A stretch of DNA of 64,000 nt, taken from contig JAGFNK010000055.1 of NCBI GenBank assembly GCA_025769875.1, positions 1-64,000 on the forward strand, in the 5' to 3' direction. Position 1 is the stretch's first letter. Each line of letters begins with the position of its first letter. This document shows, piece after piece, positions 1 to 11,403 of this stretch. Origin of the DNA: Russula earlei (Eukaryota > Basidiomycota > Agaricomycetes > Russulales > Russulaceae). The translations under genes were made by a program, and so were the position numbers. Below the pieces are notes generated by a model, which worked only from the letters and a program-made list of their open reading frames with translations, made no database searches and was not told where the DNA came from.

Positions 1-2475
1 TACGAGCATGTCCTCTTGACTTGCTGGAGATCTGAATACCTCGTCTATCATTTCTAATGACACGTTCGCTGTCTCGGGAACAACGTAAGTTGCCCAAAGA
101 TATGCCAAGAAGCATGCACTCCCGAAAACGCCGAAGGTCAACCTGCAAATTCGGTTACAAACGAGTTGGGCGCTTCGCGTAGATGGCTCACGCGGGTGAG
201 TTCTCCATCAGTGGCGGCGTGATGAGACCAACCAGGACTGAATATTTCGAGATCAAGTTGGGTAGAACGATGAGTTCGAAACGTACAGTTATTGGTCCAG
301 TTTGATGCCGTTGACAATGCTGCGCCTTTACTTCTCAGAGATAACTGGGAACACTTCATTTGGAAGGACCCAACCAATGGGTCCAAAGCTCACACCGTAA
401 GCAGCGGTGAAAACATATAAGCCGCTGAGTGGCCCTGTTAGCACTCCATGTGATATGTCGTCAAGCAGTGGACAGTGGCAAACCAGACAGCAACCCAGGC
501 AGCGATCGGATGTCGTTCCCATTCACGGCCGAATTCAAAAACCTATGACCTCCGAGTGGATACTCGTGGTTAACAACATATGCGACGGACGTACCAACAA
601 TGCAATGATCAAATGTGACTGTCGTCATTGCAGCGCCGCCTCCTCGGAGCAGAGGCCTTCGCCCTGTCCAGAGAGACACCATTGCAGCTGAAAACAGAGT
701 TACGAAAACCACCTACCCCATCTGTCGATGTACAAAATGGCCGGAAACACGGCCAAAAATTGAACGATGTTTATTCCTCCTGCAACCAGTAAGTTGACTG
801 TGTTTCCATTAAGTCCAAGATTGCGCATGAGAAGAGGACCGTAGTATATCAGAGCATTGATGCCACTCCACTCTGCAGGGCTTAGCCATTAGCGTTCAAG
901 CTTCGTAAAGCAGCCCAGGGCACTTGCGTTGGAAAAACATGACCATTACCCCGACGAGCGTCCGATCGATGTAGCGGTAGTCAAAAAGCCTTGCCCATGC
1001 CAAAGCTTCCTGGCGCAAAGATTGGCTCCTTCCAACTGGGCTCGCTCTTTGAAGCATTATTGCCTCAGCTTCCATTTCCATGAACTTCGATCTTCGGCAC
1101 ATCAGATGGGATATATATAAGGCTGTGAGCGCACCCACCTGTATTAGAGGGTCGGTTCTGGCCTCGGAAAGGGGGCAAAGCCGCAATTTAGCGAGAGACT
1201 CAAGAGCTTCCTCTCTTTGGCCTTGAAGAACAAGAAGACGTGGAGAAGCGGGTAACGCGAATGTTCCAAAACCGAGAAGGATCCCAGGGAGGAGCTGTAG
1301 CCCCAACGGTATTCGCCAAGACAGACTCCCAGTCACTGTAAAACAGACTATACTCAGTTCAATCGGCCCAAAAGTTCCTGGAATAAAACCCAAACTGCGA
1401 TGGCTCACCATTTCGCGTCAAGAATCCGGTCCAGAACCCTACAACGCACCCAAGGACGATAGAAAATTGCTCCAACGCAAGTAATGAGCCCCGCGTTTCG
1501 GGTGGACTAATCTCTGCCATATACAAGGGGGAAAGCATGCTAAATTAATGGGGAGGGGGTGTCCAGAAAAGATCTGTCAAAAGATTTGCACGGGAGTCGA
1601 GAGGGACGCGTGGAGCATACCTGAGCGCGCCAACGCCGAGACCGCCAATGGACCTCCCGGCTGTGATTTGCGTTAATGAATGCGCCCATGTCTGCAAGGC
1701 GGAACCTATACAAAAGACAACTGCAAAGACTCCGGTCAGCCCAAGCGGCACCCGACAAAAGTTCAACCCACGGCCAAACGCACCGCACGCCGACGCGATA
1801 GCCGTCCGCCTCGAAACTTTGTCCGCCAGCACGCCAGCGCCGAGCGCGCCAAACAGACAACCCAACTCGAGCATCGCCGCTATTTCGCGTCCGGTCCGAA
1901 AAAGAAAAGAGAGAGCGTCTCGTCAATGGCCACGATCCTCCTTCCCCGCACAAGAGGGAGAGCGCACTCATGAGCCCACGCTCCCAAGGCCCCACGGGCC
2001 AGCGTGCGAGAAAGTCCTCCATGACAAGGACGTTCGCGATGACGCCCTGGTCGTATCCGAACGTGAGGCCGCCGAGCGAGGCGAACATGGCGCAGCGCAG
2101 CGCGTACGTGTTGGCGCGCAGACCCGCCAGCCCCGTCGGCCCATAAGCGTACGTGTACGTGTATGTGTACGAACGGTGCGTCTGGCGCGAATCGCCCGCA
2201 GGCCCCTCGCCGTCGCCGTCGGGCTGCTGCTGGGCCAGGCGCACGGAGAGCGCGCCACCGCGGAGATCCCGTCGCCTGGCTGTCGAGTTGGACGAAGGGA
2301 ACGGGAGCAGAGGGGACGACGCATCGTCCCCGTCCGTTTCAAGATCGGGCGACGACAATGTCGCGCTGTGGTGGTCAGGGCGGGTGCGACGGTCGACCTG
2401 AAATTCTCGCCCTGGTGATGGCATCGACATTTGACGCCGATCGATGCCAGAGCTAACGCGAACGTAAGTTGGCAA
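1..2475 (-). CDS. MFS sugar (hexose-type) transporter, 3' end cut by window edge
   Basis: This is a twelve-helix sugar/proton symporter of the major facilitator superfamily, expected in the plasma membrane. Conceptual splicing of at least eight short introns gives the family hallmarks in order: GGLTFGYDQGV in helix 1, GALGAGVLADKVSRR, QITAGRSIGGLGVGAL, SPLYMAEISPPETRG, SWRIPLGLQ, QQWSGINALIYYGPLL, DRWGRRPLLRGG, GWVLPNEVFP and SKGAALSTASNW. The N-terminal ~100 residues are a hydrophilic extension; translation may instead begin at the Met encoded near 2430. One intron (873-927) uses a GC donor. Near position 345 one extra base separates NEVFP from the following conserved LSLRSKG, so the frame is broken there. 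The break is either an assembly indel or an inactivating mutation. The remaining C-terminal sequence lies beyond position 1. Substrate is not predictable beyond sugar. Confidence 0.85.
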
Positions 2476-3173
2476 CCGTTCAACTGTCAGTGTGGAGAGT
2501 GAAAGACGCAGGCGCGGATCATGTAGGGTGCCACGGGCGCTTATATATATATTTGATATCCTCTACCCTTGGGCTATAGTGTATTGGACATCAATCGTCT
2601 GGGCTGGACAAGTATCAACAGTTCATTAGATCAAGGATATGATGCAGTAATATCCAAAACTGATATGTATGGGTGATAGTCGTGCCACCACCTGTAAACT
2701 TGGTCACAATGCTCCAGATCTCAGACATCGTATTCAGGATCGTGGTAACATCGCCAACACAGGTTTGATTGAACGGGCCATCTGACCTTGTCTGCGCACG
2801 GGATGCAATGCAACAAACATGCAGGGTAAGTAGGAAGACGTAGGAAGTGAATAAATAAAAGAAAGTTATAAAATCTAAACACACAGTATGCTGAACAGGT
2901 GAAAGGTATTGTTCTGCAACATACAAATAATGGTATTGATTGATGGATAGTCGCAAGAGGACTTTTGAGCGAAACAAACGAGTGGATGGTTGAATGCCTG
3001 GGTCACTAGTACACGATATGACAAAAGGGCCATTCTCCCAAGAAAATATAAAAGAAAGGGATACGGGAGAGGTGAAAAGATAGTGATCGATAAACAGATC
3101 TCACAAGAAAGGTTGAAATTGAAGATAGATGGAATACAAGACTTAAAATGCTTTCGGTGTCGCTGGAGGAATA
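2476..3173. other. Intergenic region between sugar transporter start and membrane-protein stop
   Basis: About 700 bp without a supported gene. It should hold the promoter of the minus-strand transporter; a TATATATATA tract lies at about 2540-2550. It also holds the 3' region of the next minus-strand gene. Small ORFs on both strands show no domain or codon pattern that I recognise. Confidence 0.5.
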
Positions 3174-4442
3174 TCACCTTGTTGGAGCGAATTGAGAAGC
3201 CATTGTCGGGGTGTATATGGAAGTCATCGTGTGCATTGAGGAGCGATTGTTGTGACCATCTGGAATGGCTGGTGCGCCGTCCAAAGCCGCAATGAGAGAC
3301 AGAAGAGCACCCCCGCTTGGCCCCGCGGAAGCTGTTGCCCGGCTAGAGGCAGAGTCGGAACGGGCGCGCTTGACTGTCGAGACCGATGACTTCCGTGACC
3401 TCACAGACGGCCGATCGGAGAACGGATTGTGTTGAGATGCATTGAAAAATGGGTTGCCGCCACCTCTCTCTTCTAAATTGTGGTGGGAACCGGCTCTTCG
3501 CGAGCCCACGTCGTCATCGAAAGGGTTCTCCAACGCCTCACTAGTTCGCTCGGCTGGTGCTTCATCCATCATGAGCACCTCTGCAGATTCCCAACGATGC
3601 TGCACAGAATCGGTAGTTCGGGGCGTTTGACGGGCTAAGACGGATGAGGGGGACATGGTATCTGAAGACCTCGATACGTGGAGAGAAATGAATGGATCGC
3701 CATTGATGGTCTCACCATCCCACGAGGTGACCGGCGAGGCTGCCCCGTGGGAGGCAAAGGGACGAGTGGGCGGCATGGAGAGATCATCCGTGTGGTCAGA
3801 ATGATATTTTGCAAAGTTGGGCATTGACGACGGGTCAAACGTATGGTTGTTAGTCTTTTCCTCCGAGACCGTATGAAGACTGGGTTCCTTCTCGAACAAA
3901 CCAAACTTGGCACTGTCAGGCGACTTGGGATTGACGGCTAAGAGAGCCCCTGAAGGTGGCCGCGCCCTACGCTCCCGAACCTCAACCCCATCCACCCTCA
4001 GCTGCTTTTCATGGCCATGGCCCCTCGCGCCTCCTATCCCACTGGCGACTGGTGGAAGGCGACGAGTAAGAGGTTGTCGCCCCATGGCAGCCGTGCGTTT
4101 CTTGAAGTACGCATAAATGGCGAACATTGCTCCAACAACGACCATAAAAATGCCAAAAATTATACCAACTATGCCACCTGTTGATATTGACGGTGGTGGT
4201 GGTAGTGATGCGGCATTGGTCTCAATGGACGGTGGACCGGACGTGAAAGTAATCACCGGTTGGCCAGCGACAAGAGGAATGGAGACAGAGGGTAGGGATG
4301 TGGCAGAAGCGCCAAGCAATAAGCTGGTGCCCGGATCAATCCCAGAAACAGCTGTTGTGCCACCTAAGACACCAGAGACGGAGGGGACGATGGGCGGATC
4401 GGTCGCCTGACGTTTGACTGGGGGGTTGTGTAAGTAATGCAT
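3174..4442 (-). CDS. Single-pass transmembrane protein of unknown function
   Basis: This is one uninterrupted frame of 422 residues. Residues 1-88 are rich in Ser, Thr and Pro and carry no charge clusters, as in fungal cell-surface ectodomains. A single hydrophobic helix follows at about residues 89-113 (Gly/Ile/Val/Phe-rich, ending YAYFKKR), where Lys/Arg mark a cytosolic stop-transfer. The remaining ~300 residues are a disordered Ser/Pro/charged tail with NPF-like motifs (NPFDDD, NPFFNA, NPFSDR) of the kind bound by EH-domain endocytic proteins. No classical signal peptide is seen, so either it is a signal-anchor type protein or an upstream exon is missed. The architecture resembles fungal wall-stress or mucin-like sensors, but I recognise no family domain. 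Confidence 0.65.
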   Translation of the reverse strand: MHYLHNPPVKRQATDPPIVPSVSGVLGGTTAVSGIDPGTSLLLGASATSLPSVSIPLVAGQPVITFTSGPPSIETNAASLPPPPSISTGGIVGIIFGIFMVVVGAMFAIYAYFKKRTAAMGRQPLTRRLPPVASGIGGARGHGHEKQLRVDGVEVRERRARPPSGALLAVNPKSPDSAKFGLFEKEPSLHTVSEEKTNNHTFDPSSMPNFAKYHSDHTDDLSMPPTRPFASHGAASPVTSWDGETINGDPFISLHVSRSSDTMSPSSVLARQTPRTTDSVQHRWESAEVLMMDEAPAERTSEALENPFDDDVGSRRAGSHHNLEERGGGNPFFNASQHNPFSDRPSVRSRKSSVSTVKRARSDSASSRATASAGPSGGALLSLIAALDGAPAIPDGHNNRSSMHTMTSIYTPTMASQFAPTR

Positions 4443-5272
4443 GGGGGAAAGGGGAGGCCTGAATAAAGAGCGGGGATTTAAGGGTGTGTCTAGAAATGAG
4501 TCCTCGAGAGTGAGGCTATCGAAAAAATGTTGATGTGATCAATGCCTGCACCGCACTCGGGCAGCCTTCCTTTGTGCAACAGATGTCAGTCAGGTGCCTG
4601 GCTGCGAGGATGTAAAGAAAAGAGACGGACCGTCGAAGAGAGGGTAAAAAAAAAAACCCGCCTGGGTGTCGCGTTGTCGACGACGACGACGACGTTGGCA
4701 GGGACGACGAGCCAGGCGGGGCTTCACGACTAGAATTTCTCCGAGCCGAAACTGGAAAGCGAATTGAGGAAGGGACTGAACGATTTCACACTCCGACATG
4801 GCACTTGCCGTTAGGGCCACTCGTCGTTTAGTTGTCCCCCTCATCGGAACGTTCTTGAGGCGTTCGCGCTCTTCCTTCTGCGATTAAATCTTCTGTCGTT
4901 GCATAGCAGAGGCTCCGTAGCTGGGTTCTATAGATTGGAGGAGTGAACTCGGAATACCCCTCCTCCCACCTTCATTCTGCGCATGTACATGGGCTGAGAG
5001 ATCGACAAACGGAGGAGCATCAACGTCGGCTCCATCCATTATCACGCATGGCAACTGAGCCACGGTTACCGCACCATCACCGTGAAACACTAACATGGGC
5101 ATCATGTTCATGTTTTTCCTCGGCCCTTGATTTATATTCATTCCCCCCGAATTGATATGAAAGATCCAAAAGCTATTTTTACAGTTGGCATACGACTAGC
5201 GACACATTCGCACATCCTCCCTCCCGCCCAGCTTTTCTGATTTTTCAGTCACCGGCTTTTACTCACCGGCAT
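4443..5272. other. Intergenic region, promoter side of the membrane-protein gene
   Basis: About 830 bp without a supported gene. It includes an A-run at 4646-4656 and a GAC/GTC microsatellite-like stretch at about 4675-4700. The small minus-strand ORF at 4884-5141 has no recognisable domain and may be chance. Confidence 0.4.
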
Positions 5273-6744
5273 TTATTTCTGAAGGATAATTGCTTCCACC
5301 TCTGGCGGAACGCTTTCAAGCAAGTCTTTGGTCGTCCTTGTCGGTTTCCATCCCAGTCTTCTTGCCCTCACTGCCTTGCAACGCGAATTCGACCCGAGCC
5401 AAGGTCCCTGAGTCGCGGGTATCAGTCTCTTTCTCTTCTGAGATCGAAGCATAGAATGAGATGATTACCCCGAAGTACTTCTGAGCCTCCTCGGTAGTGA
5501 ATGGCGTCGGATCAGGGCCCCTTCCCTTGCCCAGATCGTATAACACCCGGGAGTATGTTTTGGCCAAGTCGTGCAGTTTATATTCCCCATTTTCGGCGAA
5601 ATAGTATCCCTCGCGACCATGTGGAGTGCTTGGATCAGAGAGGGTGGCGTCGAAGAGTATTTTGTAAAATTCAGCCACTTTGAGAATATCAGAAAGACCC
5701 CGACGCATTAGGTGATGACTCACGCTCATGAATTTGCACAAGTGGCCAAGTGTTCTTTCCTTCACCAATCACCCCACCCTGACCTCTGTCCAAGCTCGCT
5801 TTGATGGCGATGGGAATCTGAATCGAGTGACGGTTGGAAATACCGAGGTCGTAAAGCTTTCCGGTCGCGATTCCAAAGATGGTCGGAGGTAAGACGATAT
5901 AAGTGCGTGCATAGCCTGTCCCCCACAGTAAAAGAGGTTAGTCTCTTGAGCTGGAGGAGGGTGGACAGACCTTCCCTATCCGCAGAGACAACCGCCAGGT
6001 CGACAGAACGGTGTGGAGCCGTTTCGGGAAGACTCTCGATTGTCTCAGGATTGATGTCAACATATACAACATCTGTGTCGTGCAGGCCAGCGGCGTTATC
6101 AACGAGCACACCTTGAGAAGTACAACCAGGACATCTTTAGGAGGCAAAGCCTGTCACGGTACATAGGGCAAAACGTCACCTGTTCCTGACTGCGCGATAC
6201 AGATAAGAATCTAAGTCACCGATTACAAGACGTTGTCCGACTTCAGCGCACCGTGTGAATGTAGATGGGAACCTCCCCAGTCTTATCGTGATGCGATTTT
6301 AAACCACGAAGAATGGCTTTAATGGCATCCAGGTTATCTGACTCTGCCTATGAGTGGAGTTCAGCACAACATCGAATTAAGATAAAGCGATGAAATACCG
6401 TATTAATTACAACGTTGGATGCAGCAACAAGCTCGGTGACATTGTCGAAATCGAGTAGCGAAGCGACAACGGCGTTGACACCAAGAGTATTTAAGACTTT
6501 TGCCTTGTCGACATTGCGAACAAGTGCGGTTATTTGGAAAGTATCCCTTTTGGGGTGGTCGAGTAGATGCTGGAGGACAGAACCCCCAATATAACCTGAA
6601 TGAGTTCGCGTTCAGGAGTCGATGAGTTGCTTGATTCAAACACGATAACATACCAGTTGCACCAGCAAAGAAGATGTGAGTCTTAGTCAGAGATGACATT
6701 AGAGAGCCCCTTTCCATGGCCAACCGCTCACTATTTAAGCCCAA
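5273..6744 (-). CDS. NmrA-like / atypical SDR NAD(P)-binding protein
   Basis: This is an extended short-chain dehydrogenase fold of the NmrA/NAD-dependent epimerase type, probably a cytosolic redox-sensing or reductase-like protein. The N-terminus carries the dinucleotide-binding loop FFAGATGYIGGSVL (the gene is split by an intron after GATG), followed by a conserved ALVRN strand. The C-terminal segment has the family signature GSNSRC with LGWKPTRTTKDLLES. Conceptual splicing restores a continuous reading frame from a Met near 6744; the more likely start is the third in-frame Met (MSSLTKTH). It ends at the TAA at 5273-5275. A 10-nt microexon (6180-6189) supplies the codons for SGT before GVLVDNAAG. 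The YxxxK motif of classical SDRs is not evident, as is common for NmrA-like proteins. The substrate is unknown. Confidence 0.85.
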
Positions 6745-6942
6745 GCCCCTCTCCTCCTATGGCGTCATAAGCGCCTGCCAAGCGCCTTATACTGAAATCG
6801 ATAACCATGACCAAGCCACTTACTCAGGGAGGAAGGGATAAGTCAAGTCCACTTATAGTTAACTTAGCAGACAATAAAAGAAAAATACCAAGTGCCAAGA
6901 AGGCTTGGCTCTGTTGTAGCTATAAATTATATTAAACAAGTA

Positions 6943-7094
6943 ATGACATAAGTAGAGCACAAAAAATGTGACTAAAAAGGACAGTCTAGTCATTTCTGGC
7001 ACAACTTTTAGCCAGGATAGGGGGGTAAAAGTTGTGCCAAATGGGTACTGTCCTTATTTAACCTTTTTGGTCACATTTTTTGTACTTATATCAT
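6943..7094. repeat. Fold-back MITE with ~65-bp arms, TA-flanked
   Basis: The two halves are reverse complements: ATGACATAAGTA at the left matches CTTATATCAT at the right. The arms continue inward through CAAAAAATGTGAC and GGCACAACTTTTA with a few mismatches, leaving almost no loop. TA dinucleotides flank it. It lies ~200 bp upstream of the NmrA-like gene and has no coding capacity. Confidence 0.75.
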
Positions 7095-8438
7095 TAATTA
7101 TGTAATACTAACCCTGCCATGTAGTTTGGACAGGTACCCTTGTTTGGACAGTCAAGATCTCTCCCTTGATCCAAGCTCAATCAGCATGAAAATTCTCATA
7201 GCACTTATTGTACTGTTTCTTAATGTATCCAATAGATTTTTTTGCTGAATGCCATTATGGTTTGTTGAGATCAAAAAAATAGCAGTTGGTCATGCCTGCC
7301 AACCAATCCACATTGGAGTTTCTATGGCTCCAAAATAGATTAGATAGACTTGCTGGTTGGAATCACATGTGGAACTACAACAAACATGATGCACCATTGC
7401 TTTCATCCTTCACCACCAACTGCATGCCCACACTACCACCTCACCCCCAACAACAAGATCTTGACTGCCTCACCAAGCCCTCACCACTTCATCCAGCCCA
7501 GTGGCTGCTTCACCACCAACCACACATGCACACCACAGCCCACTTGACATGATCATGTTACAGGTCCTTTGCCACCACCTCAACCACTGTGGCCAGCCTC
7601 AAATTCCCTTTCAAATTCCCTTTCATGTCAGAACTCACTATTGAACAATCCAGTTCAAGAGTGAGGGAGAAGCTCGGAGACAAGTTGACTGAGTTCAAGA
7701 ATGAAATTGGCAAAGAGCACAGTCCACACAAGTAGCAAGTACTAGAGAGGTATGGGTACCAGCTGTGAGAGGTGGTCACAGAAGGAGAGGGCCAGGATGT
7801 TACTAGATAGGGCAGTCACAGATGAGTACCCTTGGTAATAGAGTGCCACAAATCAAATGGACAGTCTGAAGACTGTCTACTACTTTATTGAGCACTTATA
7901 TACTACAAGAAAACTGCTAAATAAAGAACAAGTTGTAACTTTGTTATCAAGCACAATGCAAGATGAGTGAGACATTGGGGAAAACACTTAGTGAGCATGC
8001 TCAGTCATGCTCAGTAAGCTGCTGAGTAAGGAGGTCCTAGATGATGAGTCAGGGCTTCTAGTGCATGTGCAAGCCAACTGATTCATTTACTGTCAGTTAG
8101 TTTAGGGCCGGTCTTTCTGGGACTTATAGTATTTGATGGTGAGGAGGTGTTCCTTATAAGGCCCTTTATACAGTTCTATTAGGGTCCTTAGAGTTGACCC
8201 TAGTATCAGTATCAAGGTCCTCAGTGTTGTCTTTAGTCCATTCTAGGGTTATTAGAGTTAGTGTTAAGATTCTCGTGTCTCTTCATTCTCATCTGCTTAC
8301 CTATGCTCTGGTGACTCAATTCTGTTTACTCATATGTGCTTATCCATCTGGCTTAGTGATCGCTTACTGATCTGCTTACTGATTAATTGGTAACAGCTTA
8401 CTCATTACTTTGGGTTGATGACAGATACTAGGAAAGAA

Positions 8439-8456
8439 TGACTCATGCATGAGTCA
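8439..8456. promoter_or_regulatory. Twin bZIP (Gcn4/AP-1-type) palindrome in LTR E promoter
   Basis: TGACTCA, a 4-nt spacer and TGAGTCA, ~110 bp upstream of the LTR TATA box. The same arrangement with invariant half-sites and variable spacer occurs in the five other LTR E copies, at 39860-39877, 41834-41851, 42059-42076, 42736-42753 and 43108-43125. TGACTCA is the known core of Gcn4/CPC1- and AP-1-type bZIP binding sites. Function here is inferred. Confidence 0.6.
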
Positions 8457-8740
8457 TTTCTGACATTCTCGAATTGCGCTCTATGCATTTGGATACTACT
8501 GGTTCTCAGCTATGTGCACCCCAAGTTTCATACAAATCAGATCAGTAGTTGTTGAGATATTGTATAAATAGTCTGTGGTACCAAGAAGTTGAGCCTTACG
8601 CTCGACTTACTCTCTTACAAGCAACAATCATCTTGTCAACATTCTAAACAAACTACAGTGATAACTCTAAGTGAAAGAGGTCCCTCTCTTCTCTTACACT
8701 TATTCTTCCTGAGATAATATCAAAGGACTTGGAGTCTAGT

Positions 8741-9624
8741 TATCACAGTAACTAGCCATGTCAGTTCACAAGCATAAAGACAAGTTGATAATAGAGATGT
8801 GTTTCAAGAAACGGGCTGGTTCCCATGTATAAAGAGTAAGGATCCCTGCAGCGGTTGAAGTGTTTTATGCTAAACAGGTTATGGCCAATAGACCCTTCCT
8901 AGTACAACTCGGTCTGTTGAGAAGCTAGGGTAAGTTTGTAATGGGATAGACTAGGGCTGGTTCCACTAGCTATATGCGTTCAAGTCCATTGGGGACCTTG
9001 AACAATGCAGAGAGAGTAGAGGAAGGTAGGTCTTAAAGGGGGAGAGCTCTTCTCAGGGGAGTGAAGAGAGACTCTTAGGGAAGGAAGGGAAAGGCGAAGA
9101 GTAGATGGTGGATGGTGTGTGAAGAGTTGATGAAATGGAGAGGTGGATGTGGTTTGAGGATTAGGAGCGAAGTGGGTTGCAGGAGAATATGTTTGGACAA
9201 GAGTAGGTTGGATTCTACAAGAGACCAAGCTTAGGGCTTTGGTCACAAAGTACTGAGCTTATATATACAGGAGAAGTGCAGCAATAGCTGCGCTTTGACT
9301 GTGCTACTAGTATAGTAGGAGTCATAATAAGTAGGAGTCATAGAAATGAGGCCACGAATGAGTCAGAACCAAGTAACTGTGCTGCACAGTAAATGTGCAG
9401 CATTGCACAGTCAAAACTAAGAAGTAAATATAAGTGGAAAGAGAACCAAACAAAGGGAAAGTAACAGCAATCCAGTGTTACCTGGACGTGTATGGATCAC
9501 ATGATATCACAGAAGGGATCACAAGATGTAAGGGATCACAAGACCAGTAAGTAAAGGGACGTATGAAAGCAAGTAGTCCATAGCAAAAGGTAAGAAGTAA
9601 ATGTAAAAGGAGAATGGTGTAACA
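8741..9624 (-). repeat. Solo LTR, family B (copy B1)
   Basis: 884 bp with the 5-bp duplication CTAGT (8736-8740 and 9625-9629). It is inserted within LTR E1. Its first dinucleotide is TA instead of the TG seen in the other three copies, a G-to-A change. The TATATATA promoter reads on the minus strand. Confidence 0.88.
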
Positions 9625-10099
9625 CTAGTGCTTGAACTAAATCAAGCAACTCTTTCACTAAGAGTCAGTAATAAGATCAGTCAGATCTTAACAGTTAGTC
9701 TAATAATGTGTTCTAGAGTCCATAGTATCTTTATTAGCATCCAATATAAGGACCTTAGGGTCATCTTAAAGGGTCTTTAGAGAGCCTCTAATATTGTCTT
9801 TTACTGTTAAATAGGTTGCCACCAAGTAGGGCTTGTTGTATGTTGATTGTGCCTCAAATCAATTGCACCACAAATGGTCCACAATGCATGTGTGATATTA
9901 TGGACACCTCTGCTCACCCCTTTTGGCCATGTGAACAGGGTGGCACCATGGAGCCTAGGTTTCCTCTCATAGGGAAGGGACCTTCAAGGGCCCTCTCTGG
10001 GAAATGGTTCATGACATTTCATCACTTCTCTTCCCTTTGTTCTTCATTCCTATACATAAAACACTTAGCTACTCTGTAGTAAAACAGTTTAGAATAAGA

Positions 10100-10203
10100 T
10101 GTTGGAGTGCAGCCTCAGTGTCATGGTTTAGTCATGCACTCATGTGGCACATGACAAATGCACAGATATGTATATAGTTTTTTTTTCATCTTTTTCCCAT
10201 CCC
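10100..10203 (+). repeat. Truncated 5' LTR of the copia element
   Basis: About 104 bp starting TGTTGGAGTGCAGCCTCAG align with the first part of the 3' LTR at 24493. Similarity then stops, and gag-like sequence follows within ~50 bp. The rest of the LTR, the primer-binding site and the start of gag are therefore deleted. Confidence 0.8.
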
Positions 10204-10255
10204 TTTTCTTGACAACAAAGGGTTCAAGTTTATGTTCTGAAAGCACTGCATCCAA

Positions 10256-10893
10256 ATGGTTCTTGAACTCCAAGAGCTCTGGACAGTAGTAGATGGCACA
10301 TATACCAAGCCAGACCAAAGTGCAGATCCCACTGCCTTTGATGACTGGTCATACCAAGACTGTGAGGTGTGCGCCCAAATCTCCCTCACCATATCAGATG
10401 AGCCACTAAGTGCTGTCCTTGGAATCAATAATGCTAAAGATTTCTGGGACAAGTTATGTGCTTGCTATGAAGGAAAGGGTGAACAACACATGGCCCACCT
10501 TATGGAGGAATTGCTTAGGACCATGCTCTCTGAAGATGAACCACTCAACCCTCAGATCAACAAATTCATACGTGCCTCTCACACCCTTGCAAATCTCAGC
10601 TTCCCCCTTGAAAACAAGTCCTTGCATATGTCATTATGCTAGCTTTACCTGAATCTATGTCAACCCTCAAGATGATCTTATATTCCATTAAAACCAATGA
10701 GATCTTGACTTAAATTGTCACATCTCAGATCCTCAGTGAGGAGAAGCACCGCATGTGCATGTCAGGGGTTAGCACTACCACTTTCTTTGCTAAAGCAGCC
10801 AAAAAAGCAAACAGGAAGAACAAGCAAGGAGAAAAGTCCAAGAAACATTGTGCACACTGCAATATCCATGGTCACAATGTAATGGAGTACTGA
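10256..10893 (+). pseudogene. copia gag (UBN2-type) remnant
   Basis: The frame from 10256 to 10642 encodes the typical copia Gag core, including FDDWSYQDCEV, NAKDFWDKLC and LSEDEPLNPQI. It is then broken by stops. The nucleocapsid zinc knuckle remains recognisable at about 10849-10893 as CAHCNIHGHNVMEY. In it the last cysteine of the C-x2-C-x4-H-x4-C motif has become tyrosine and a stop follows. Gag would form virus-like particles; this copy cannot. Confidence 0.75.
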
Positions 10894-10923
10894 AAACTGA
10901 AGAGGGAGCAGGAGGCAAAGGGG

Positions 10924-11403
10924 GTGACAACAACCTCCTCTGCAGGTGCAAAGCCATCCACATCTGCAAAGATTGCAGTTGCAGACCCCAGCAAAAACAT
11001 GGTAGAACTATTCAGTGCCATCACCCCAGATCCTGCACCATGCAACAACACCATGTTTACCCTCCAGGCACATCATGACTCATCCACTCAGCATCACTGG
11101 ATAGTCAATTCTGGTGCATTGCACACCATGAGCTGCAACTGCAGCTGGTTCTCATCATTTTCTGTCCTCACACCCCTTACCCACATCATGCTCAGAGATG
11201 ACAGCACCATCTATGCCACCAGCATCAGATGCATCCCTATTCACATGCACACCAACAGAACATGGCACAACGCCATCCTCCAAGATGTCCTCTTCATTCC
11301 TGACCTCAACAGCAACCTCCGATCAGTCGCTCACCTCACCAAGCATGGCACTGATGTCTGATTCACTGGAAACAGCTGCCAACTCTTAAATCAGCAGGGG
11401 CAC
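10924..11403 (+). pseudogene. copia aspartic protease and pre-integrase start
   Basis: The frame gives the retropepsin region around WIVNSGALHTM (11101 on). The family motif is D-S/T-G-A, so the catalytic Asp is replaced by Asn (AAT at 11107-11109), a G-to-A change. The downstream strand ILQDVLFIPDLNSNL is the conserved copia segment leading to GAG-pre-integrase. A stop follows at 11359-11361. Sequence resumes after solo LTR F1 at 11794. Confidence 0.78.

Larger units (their letters stand above)
8262..9693 (+). repeat. Solo LTR, family E (copy E1), interrupted by B1
   Basis: The ends are TGTTAAGATTC and AGATCTTAACA, with the 5-bp duplication GTTAG at 8257-8261 and 9694-9698. It sits inside solo LTR A1. 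Net length is 543 bp. It has twin TGACTCA/TGAGTCA sites at 8439-8456 and a TATAAATA box at 8563-8570. Confidence 0.88.
7626..10017 (-). repeat. Solo LTR, family A (copy A1), carrying nested E1 and B1
   Basis: The ends are TGTCA...TGACA with a 5-bp duplication TTTCA (7621-7625 and 10018-10022). Net length is 955 bp after removing the LTR E insertion. The TATATAAG box and AATAAA signal read on the minus strand, which gives the sense orientation. It matches A2 (22850-24177) and A3 (36542-38392). Confidence 0.85.

Noticed and set aside
1648..2418. Plus-strand ORF of 256 residues
   Set aside because: Antisense shadow of the GC-rich first exons of the sugar transporter, which carry conserved motifs on the minus strand.
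7286..7552. Plus-strand ORF of 88 residues in the outer TA element
   Set aside because: Pro/Thr/His-rich without transposase motifs; probably composition-driven.
8980..9246. Minus-strand ORF repeated at 16684, 17764 and 37355
   Set aside because: It is part of the LTR B leader just after the TATA box and differs in length between copies; a leader sequence, not a gene.
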